From: Holophagaceae bacterium
GTDB lineage: Bacteria; Acidobacteriota; Holophagae; Holophagales; Holophagaceae
NCBI GenBank assembly: GCA_025353305.1
Contig: JANXQX010000188.1
Span: 1 to 10,120, forward strand
Reading direction: 5' to 3'
DNA: 10,120 nt
Below the pieces are notes generated by a model. The model was not told the DNA's origin. It saw only the letters and a list, made by a program, of their open reading frames with translations, and did not search any database. Within the stretch, counting starts at the first letter, position 1, and each line of letters starts with the position of its first letter. The translations under genes and the position numbers were made by a program. Of this stretch, positions 5,457 through 10,120 are shown one piece after another.

Positions 5457-5488
5457 AAGGGCGCACTTATACATTCCATGCGGAATGT
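5457..5488 (-). other. oriT: Origin of transfer, oriT, of the IncQ/Ti (MobA/MobL) type
   Basis: Read on the minus strand, a perfect 7-bp inverted repeat (ACATTCC, loop GCAT, GGAATGT; 5471-5488) is followed directly by ATAAGTGCGCCCT (5458-5470). TAAGTGCGCCCT is the nic core shared by Ti-type origins and, with one change, by RSF1010 (TAAATGCGCCCT). An inverted repeat just before the nic core is the IncQ arrangement. It is where the relaxase encoded next door would nick and attach through its tyrosine. It lies between the divergent traD-like and relaxase genes, as usual for this class. The exact cleaved bond is not shown by sequence alone. Confidence 0.85.
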
Positions 5489-5549
5489 GTGCGCCGAGGG
5501 GATTGGGGCAAGCCCCTCCCCTGGACCCCAACCCATTTCCCATGCCGCC

Positions 5550-6524
5550 ATGTCCCTCTACCACCTCGCCGCCCAGGTCATCTCCCGCAGCACCGGTCGC
5601 AGCGCCACCGGGGCGGCAGCTTATCGGGCAGGAGAGCGCATCGTCGACGACCGGACGGGGCTGGTCTTTGACTTCTCCCGCCGCAAGGCTGTGGACCATT
5701 CCTTCTGCAGGATCATGGCCCCAGCGCATTCACCCGACTGGGTCTTCGATCGCCGCGAACTCTGGAACCGAGTGGAGGCGGCGGAGAAACGCAAGGATGC
5801 TCAGGTCACGCGTGAAGTCGAGCTGGCCTTACCTGTCGAATTCACGCCAGAAGAGCAGATGGCGCTGGTATTCAGTTTCGTCCGGGAGCAGTTCGTGGCG
5901 CGAGGGATGATCGCGGACATCAGCCGGCACGTGAATGTAGGAAATCCCCACGCGCACATCCTCCTGACCATGCGCCCCCTCGTGAATGGACAGTTCTCTT
6001 CCAAGAAGGAAAGAGGCTGGAACGATGTATCCCTGCTCTTGGAGTGGCGGGAGGCCTGGGCGAATGCCCAAAATGCTGCCTTTGAAGGCCGCATGGTGAA
6101 CACACGGGTGGATCACCGGAGCCTGCGGGAGCAGGGCATCGCGAGACCGCCGCAGAAGCACATTGGTGCGGTTGTTTGGAACCTGGCAGTCAAAGGCCTG
6201 ACTTGGGCCAAGGAGGTAGTCGATGCGAAGAGATGGAGGTGGGCCAGTGAATCGCAAAACCTCGAAGAAGTCTGGCGAGAATCAGCAGTTCGATGGGACC
6301 AGTCCTCAGCTGGCCGGAGCCTCGGCCAGCAATCCTTCCGCGACCTCTTCCTCCGGATTGTCCGTCCCGAAGGAGGCCGGTCTCCCGGATCTCAGGATGC
6401 TGATGGCCTTCGCGGCGCCTCAGCCCCCTCGGTGGGAGGCGGACCATCCCACGGTTCAGAAGTGGAACAAGGACCAGCTGAACTACCTTCTTCGCAGGCG
6501 CCGAGGCAGTCTCGAGGCCGATGA
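5550..6524 (+). CDS. mobL: MobA/MobL-family relaxase
   Basis: A 324-residue protein from ATG 5550. It opens MSLYHLAAQVISRSTGRSAT, and Tyr25 in GAAAYRAGE sits where the catalytic Tyr of RSF1010 MobA is found. The metal-binding motif is D123-x3-H127 with NPHAHILLTMR (H134, H136). VDHRSLREQGI followed by PPQKHIG (188-206) is the next conserved block. The enzyme nicks oriT and carries the strand to the recipient. An upstream in-frame ATG at 5478 lies inside the oriT hairpin and adds 24 residues unlike the family, so it was not chosen. No Shine-Dalgarno precedes 5550. After residue 225 the sequence loses family resemblance and becomes Ser/Gly/Pro-rich, where it overlaps another gene. It lacks the helicase domain found in long TraA relaxases. 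Confidence 0.87.
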   Translation: MSLYHLAAQVISRSTGRSATGAAAYRAGERIVDDRTGLVFDFSRRKAVDHSFCRIMAPAHSPDWVFDRRELWNRVEAAEKRKDAQVTREVELALPVEFTPEEQMALVFSFVREQFVARGMIADISRHVNVGNPHAHILLTMRPLVNGQFSSKKERGWNDVSLLLEWREAWANAQNAAFEGRMVNTRVDHRSLREQGIARPPQKHIGAVVWNLAVKGLTWAKEVVDAKRWRWASESQNLEEVWRESAVRWDQSSAGRSLGQQSFRDLFLRIVRPEGGRSPGSQDADGLRGASAPSVGGGPSHGSEVEQGPAELPSSQAPRQSRGR

Positions 6525-6816
6525 GGAGTGGATGGAAGAGCTATTTCCCCTGATGGAGAAGCCCCTCCCCGCCGGGCTCAAGGCCTGGTTGGTGGACCTG
6601 CCCGTTGCATATGAACCGGAAGGGAAGCGGTCATATCTCGTCCTTTGTGCGGAACCTCCGGTACCCGGACGGACCTTGCTGATCCGTCCGATTATCGAGG
6701 GCTCGCTCATCTCGGGAACGGTTATGTGGGCCAGTTTCGAGCTTGGGGAGGCGCTGCTCCGGGAAGTCTGGGTTGGAGCCGCCTTGGATCAGCGGATTTA
6801 CCTTGATGCCATCTAG
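6223..6816 (+). CDS. Unrecognised protein overlapping the relaxase gene
   Basis: A 197-residue protein of unknown family. AAGGAGGT (6210-6217) lies 5-6 bases before ATG 6223, an ideal Shine-Dalgarno. A second candidate, GTG 6247, is also preceded by GGAGG (6235-6239). The first 55 residues are Ser/Lys/Asn-rich and probably disordered. From about 57 to 197 it looks like a folded alpha/beta domain (WEADHPTVQKWNKDQLNYLL, then SYLVLCAEPP, then LLIRPIIEG). There is no signal peptide or membrane span. It overlaps the relaxase by 302 bases in the +1 frame. Its last bases CTAG (6813-6816) also hold the stop codon of the converging helicase gene. Being co-transcribed with the relaxase, it may be a mobilization accessory protein, but this is inferred. 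Confidence 0.65.
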   Translation: MRRDGGGPVNRKTSKKSGENQQFDGTSPQLAGASASNPSATSSSGLSVPKEAGLPDLRMLMAFAAPQPPRWEADHPTVQKWNKDQLNYLLRRRRGSLEADEEWMEELFPLMEKPLPAGLKAWLVDLPVAYEPEGKRSYLVLCAEPPVPGRTLLIRPIIEGSLISGTVMWASFELGEALLREVWVGAALDQRIYLDAI

Positions 6817-8396
6817 GGATTCCTCGTGAACTTGCAGGAAGGATAGTTGGAGCAGCCCAGGAAGGGGCCGTACCGCCCCGTTCGGGACCTGAGGCTCCCT
6901 CCGCAGGAAGGGCAGATCTCGGCGGGAGGACTGCCTTCAGGTGCCGAAGGTGCCGTCACCGGGGCGGAATCCATGGGCTTGGAATTGCCAGCCATAGCCT
7001 GGTAGAACCGCTTGATCCTCGGGTCGCACTTGACCTCGCTGGCCTGGATGGGGCGCACCAGGCGGATGTCTTGCAGGGAGCGACACCGGCTGAGGGCCAC
7101 ATAGACCTGCCCAGGGGCGAAGGCCCCAGTGCCGAGGTCCACGCGAACTTTCTCCAGTGTCTTGCCCTGGCTTTTGTGAATGGTGACGGCCCAGGCAAGC
7201 ATCAGTGGGAACTGGGTGTACTCCCCGACGACCTCCATCTGGATGCGGTCTTGCGTGTAGTCGTATCTGTAGCGGTAGGACTCCCACTTCTCTCGGCTCA
7301 CCTCGTGGCGGGTGCCGGGGTGGTCGGTGATGAGCTCGATCTGAATGGAGTTGTCCAGGATGGCGTGAACCCGTCCGAGGGTACCGTTCACCCACCGCTT
7401 CCCGCTGTCGTTCTTGGTGAACATGACCTGAGCTCCGGGCTTCAAGGCAAGGTTCAATGGCGCGGGAAGGCGCTCTTCCTCGATGTTCAGCTTGCCCTTC
7501 ACCTCGCCCAGGAAGGTTCGGGCTTCGCCGGGGAGCTGGTTTAGCCGCTGCTGGTTCTCGCGATCGGCGGCGGCGTTGGTGCAGGTCAGGACGATGACCT
7601 GATCCGTAGCGTCTCCAGGCACGGCACAGGCGCCGTTGATGGTCGAGAGGGTGGGGGCGAGCTCCTCGGCAACCCGGACCCTGTTGAGCAGGTCCGCGAA
7701 CCCGGGGTCCCGCTGGCGGAACACCTTCCCGAGTTCGATGGGGGCCATCTGGCAGTGCTCCAGGGCCTTGGCACTGAAGAAGTAGGGGCTCTCGTAGTTC
7801 CGAGAGAACAGGACCGACTCCTCGGCCTTGGTGACGACGGGGGGCAACTGGAAGAGGTCCCCCACCAGAAGCAACTGCGTCCCGCCGAAGGGGGCATGTT
7901 CATCCCGTCCATTGAGGCGAAGAAACCGGTCCATGCCGTCCACCACATCCGCCCGGACCATGGAAATCTCATCCACGATCAACAGGTCTAGCTTCTGGTA
8001 GAGGCGACGATCCCTCACCTGCTCGATGTCTTCCTCCTGGAGGATGCGCGGAGGGAAGCGGAAAAAGGAGTGGATGGTCGCCCCCTTCACATTCAGGGCG
8101 GCCACGCCGGTCGGGGCCACCACGGCGACATGCTTCTTTGTGGCGTGCCGAAGGTAATGGATTAGGGTGGACTTGCCTGTCCCGGCCTTGCCGCTGACGA
8201 AGACGATGGGGAAGCCAGAATCCAGGACGTCACCAACCAGCCGGTAATCCTCCGTGACCTCAATGCCTTCAAGGGGGTCCGGTTTCGGTGCCACGGGGAT
8301 GTCCCGCGCCGGGGCATGGGTCGCCTGCCGGTTCAGCTCGCCAATGCTGACCGGCGTTACCCCCAGGAGGTTTTTGAGTGAATCGAGGAGCCCCAT
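6813..8396 (-). CDS. PIF1-like DNA helicase with C-terminal topoisomerase-type zinc ribbon
   Basis: A 527-residue superfamily 1B helicase. Walker A is GKAGTGKST (69-77). It is followed by APTGVAALNVKGATIHSFF (94-112), DEIS (142-145), LLLVGDLFQLPPV (176-188), the UvrD_C_2 block TIHKSQGKTLEKV (405-417) and VYVALSRCR (431-439). These are the PIF1/RecD2-type motifs for 5'-3' ATP-driven unwinding. The tail carries C495-x2-C498 and C515-x5-C521 in CPSCGG...GCSNYPSC, a topoisomerase-IA type zinc ribbon that probably binds single-stranded DNA. The ATG at 8396 is chosen because AGGA (8404-8407 on the minus strand) lies 7 bases upstream; a TTG at 8429 would be in frame but has little to support it. Four 11-bp repeats lie upstream. 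It could serve element replication, transfer or defence; the neighbouring AlbA_2 gene on the same strand favours a two-gene unit. Confidence 0.88.
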   Translation of the reverse strand: MGLLDSLKNLLGVTPVSIGELNRQATHAPARDIPVAPKPDPLEGIEVTEDYRLVGDVLDSGFPIVFVSGKAGTGKSTLIHYLRHATKKHVAVVAPTGVAALNVKGATIHSFFRFPPRILQEEDIEQVRDRRLYQKLDLLIVDEISMVRADVVDGMDRFLRLNGRDEHAPFGGTQLLLVGDLFQLPPVVTKAEESVLFSRNYESPYFFSAKALEHCQMAPIELGKVFRQRDPGFADLLNRVRVAEELAPTLSTINGACAVPGDATDQVIVLTCTNAAADRENQQRLNQLPGEARTFLGEVKGKLNIEEERLPAPLNLALKPGAQVMFTKNDSGKRWVNGTLGRVHAILDNSIQIELITDHPGTRHEVSREKWESYRYRYDYTQDRIQMEVVGEYTQFPLMLAWAVTIHKSQGKTLEKVRVDLGTGAFAPGQVYVALSRCRSLQDIRLVRPIQASEVKCDPRIKRFYQAMAGNSKPMDSAPVTAPSAPEGSPPAEICPSCGGSLRSRTGRYGPFLGCSNYPSCKFTRNP

Positions 8397-8440
8397 GAAC
8401 GATTCCTGTTGCCCTGCATCCCCAACCAAGGAGGCGGGAT

Positions 8441-8483
8441 TTAGACCGAGATTAGACCGAGATTAGACCGAGATTAGACCGAA
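8441..8483. repeat. Four 11-bp tandem repeats, TTAGACCGAGA
   Basis: TTAGACCGAGA is repeated at 8441-8451, 8452-8462 and 8463-8473. A fourth copy at 8474-8483 is identical for nine bases and ends in A-A. The period equals about one helical turn, so a protein could bind all copies on one face. The array lies 45 bp upstream of the helicase start and is followed by an AT-rich stretch (8484-8515) that could hold the promoter. It may be an iteron-like operator or simply slippage-prone DNA. No spacers separate the copies, so it is not a CRISPR. Confidence 0.8.
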
Positions 8484-8506
8484 TGTTTAATATAAATAAC
8501 AGATAT

Positions 8507-10108
8507 TCAATGACTTGGTGTTTCATTATTGGACCCCGAACCCAAGAACCAACGGGCTCCTCGGGTCTTTCCGACGGTATGAATAAGCCCCTCCGCCTTC
8601 ATGGTCTGGAGAAGGCGCTTGATACCCCGTTCCGGCTGACCTGGAAGGACCTGCTCCAGATCCTCGAAGCGGGCCCCTTCCTTGGACTCGCGGATGTGTT
8701 GGAGGAGGAGTTCTCGCTGGGCGGGGCGTCCGAGTCCCTTCAGGCGCGTGTATTTCCCCTTTTCTCCCAGGAGGGACATCAGGCGCCCTGAGGGAATGAC
8801 CTTCCGCCCGACCTGCTCGAGAATGCCGGCCTCAACCAATTCATGGATGCGAGGGCGGAGCGAAGTCGGGATGGACTGCTGGCGATAGGCCAGGTCCAGG
8901 AGCAGGAGGTGGTCCGTATCGAAACTCCGCACCTGCTCCAGGCCGATGGCCCCCAGCAGCCGCAGGAAGCGTTCATCCTGCACCTGCCCCTCCAGGGTGA
9001 GAAAGACCTGGTAGTCGTCCGTGCCGTCGAAGCGGGGGCGTGCCTTTGACTCGAGGATGCAGGCCTCCAGGATGCGGTCGAACCCCTGGCCGCTCCGCTC
9101 CACCAGGCCGCAACGGCTCAGGGCCTCCGCGAGGCGCCGGTTCCGCGGGGCCTGTTTGTAGAGGATGGTTTCCGGGGTGATTCCAGGCAGGAATCCGCCC
9201 GGGCTCTCGATGCGGATGCGCCGGGGATACTGCCGCACGAACACGGAACCATGAAGACGATAATCCCGGTGGGCGACGGCATTCAGGATGGACTCGCGCA
9301 CGGCCCCCTCGTTGAACGTGGCGACCTGCTTCATGAAGAGGCCGTCCTGCCAGGGCTGGAGGTCGTTCCGCTTGTTGACCAGTGCCCACAGGCGGTCCAG
9401 GAAGAGCAGGGCGCCCTCCCGGAACTCCTCGCGCTCCTGGGCGGGGCCTGGGGTGTCGTTTGAGCGGTATTCGAAGACGACCTCCGATTGGCCCAGATGG
9501 CGGTTCAGCGCCTTGCGGGTGCCCAGGAGGATGAGGGCGGCGTAGGTCAGCTGGTCCCCATCCAGGAGCTCCGCGTCCTCGAGGAGCTGGACTGCGTCCT
9601 GGGTCAGGCGCCTGGGATTGCGGTCCTTCTCGGACCAGCGTTCCCGGAAGCGCTGAATGGCGGTCGGCTCGAGGTCTTCCAGCGTGGCTGCCGGGCAGAA
9701 CCCCGCGGAGAAGTCGGGCCCGGTCTCATCGAAAATCTTCTGGAGCTGATGAGGCTTCATGGCCGTCAGTTCCTCGCCCTGGCGACACCAGTAGATCTTC
9801 TCGTACTGCAATGGCAGGCCCAGGGGGTGGGACGGCACCTCGAAGCGCACCACGCGTCCCCCGGGCGTCTCCAGGTCCTCCACGGGGATCCGGAGGTGAA
9901 GAAACCTAACGAGGTCGGCCCGGATGTCTTCGAGGGCCGGGAATGCGGAGCTGCCCACGATCTGCCGGGGCTTCTTGTCCGTGACCCCCAGGATGAGACG
10001 GCCGCCCCCCTCATTGGCCAACGCGCAGCAGTACTTGATGGCCTTGTCCTGACTGAAGCTCGCCTTGGCCTCCTTGAATTCGAGGTGCTCATCCTCGGAG
10101 GCGTTCAT
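8507..10108 (-). CDS. AlbA_2 (Schlafen-like) / GHKL ATPase-fold protein, COG2865-like
   Basis: A 533-residue protein of the type often labelled 'ATP-dependent DNA helicase RecG-like', though it has no helicase motifs. Residues 5-45 (EDEHLEFKEA, then ALANEGGGRLILGVTD) are the AlbA_2/Schlafen-type domain. FNEGAVRESILNAVAHRDY (265-283), ESPGGFLPG (301-309) and ERSGQGFDRI (337-346) are the HATPase_c_4 signatures. Two winged-helix-like segments follow, near 395-440 and 455-522. These proteins are thought to bind nucleic acid and act as regulators; several relatives occur in mobile and defence loci. The ATG at 10108 has no clear Shine-Dalgarno, and the frame is still open to the window edge, so a start a few codons upstream is possible. 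It runs toward the helicase gene, 110 bp away on the same strand. Confidence 0.83.
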   Translation of the reverse strand: MNASEDEHLEFKEAKASFSQDKAIKYCCALANEGGGRLILGVTDKKPRQIVGSSAFPALEDIRADLVRFLHLRIPVEDLETPGGRVVRFEVPSHPLGLPLQYEKIYWCRQGEELTAMKPHQLQKIFDETGPDFSAGFCPAATLEDLEPTAIQRFRERWSEKDRNPRRLTQDAVQLLEDAELLDGDQLTYAALILLGTRKALNRHLGQSEVVFEYRSNDTPGPAQEREEFREGALLFLDRLWALVNKRNDLQPWQDGLFMKQVATFNEGAVRESILNAVAHRDYRLHGSVFVRQYPRRIRIESPGGFLPGITPETILYKQAPRNRRLAEALSRCGLVERSGQGFDRILEACILESKARPRFDGTDDYQVFLTLEGQVQDERFLRLLGAIGLEQVRSFDTDHLLLLDLAYRQQSIPTSLRPRIHELVEAGILEQVGRKVIPSGRLMSLLGEKGKYTRLKGLGRPAQRELLLQHIRESKEGARFEDLEQVLPGQPERGIKRLLQTMKAEGLIHTVGKTRGARWFLGSGSNNETPSH

Positions 10109-10120
10109 CCAGGTGTGGAG

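Noticed and set aside
5478..5549. Upstream ATG for the relaxase
   Set aside because: The ATG sits in the loop of the oriT hairpin and the 24 added residues do not match the conserved N-terminus of MobA/MobL proteins.
5325..5729. Long N-terminal extension of the TraD-like gene
   Set aside because: It crosses the oriT and lies antisense to the start of the relaxase; the family length and GGAGG support ATG 5324.
8397..8429. TTG start adding 11 residues to the helicase
   Set aside because: It uses a rare start codon; ATG 8396 has AGGA at good spacing.
8441..8483. CRISPR array
   Set aside because: The repeat unit is 11 bp with no spacers and there are no cas genes.

Overview
The window looks like part of a small mobilizable element (plasmid, or integrative and mobilizable element) from a GC-rich bacterium. 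Most of it is gene-dense, with GC-rich third codon positions. The host cannot be named from this sequence: the families present are shared by Proteobacteria, Acidobacteriota and others. No integrase, type IV secretion gene, rRNA or tRNA is visible, and neither end of the element is inside the window.

Layout. (1) 1-165: the 3' end of an ISL3-family transposase gene and the probable right end of that insertion sequence. (2) 175-2307, minus strand: an AlpA-type regulator, then a 408-bp gene-free stretch holding four strong inverted repeats, then a large HUH replication initiator of the rolling-circle Rep_1 type. The stretch is a good candidate for the replication origin and/or a copy-control leader. 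(3) 2308-2702: a divergent control region with a recognisable promoter for the regulator, repeated TTGCGCA motifs, an 11-bp inverted repeat and a TTCACA operator-like palindrome. (4) 2703-5000, plus strand: a tightly overlapping three-gene operon. It encodes a TIGR04255-family protein, a helix-turn-helix protein and an unnamed protein with a TQTCD motif. Hand-counted lines in it are lower in GC than the flanks. This is the cargo slot and the best candidate for an undescribed system. (5) 5025-6816: the mobilization module. A small TraD-like accessory gene (minus) and a MobA/MobL relaxase (plus) diverge from an intergenic region with a clear IncQ/Ti-type oriT. A second, unrecognised gene overlaps the 3' end of the relaxase in another frame. 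(6) 6813-10120, minus strand: a Schlafen/AlbA_2-type ATPase-fold protein (COG2865-like) followed by a PIF1-like helicase with a topoisomerase-type zinc ribbon. They are separated by four perfect 11-bp tandem repeats.

How it may work together (inference). The Rep protein replicates the element. The AlpA-like protein and the HTH protein probably bind the repeats in the divergent region. The relaxase and TraD act at oriT so that the element can be moved by a helper conjugation system. The three-gene operon and the AlbA_2/PIF1 pair are accessory cargo, plausibly defence or conflict functions, but nothing in the sequence proves that.
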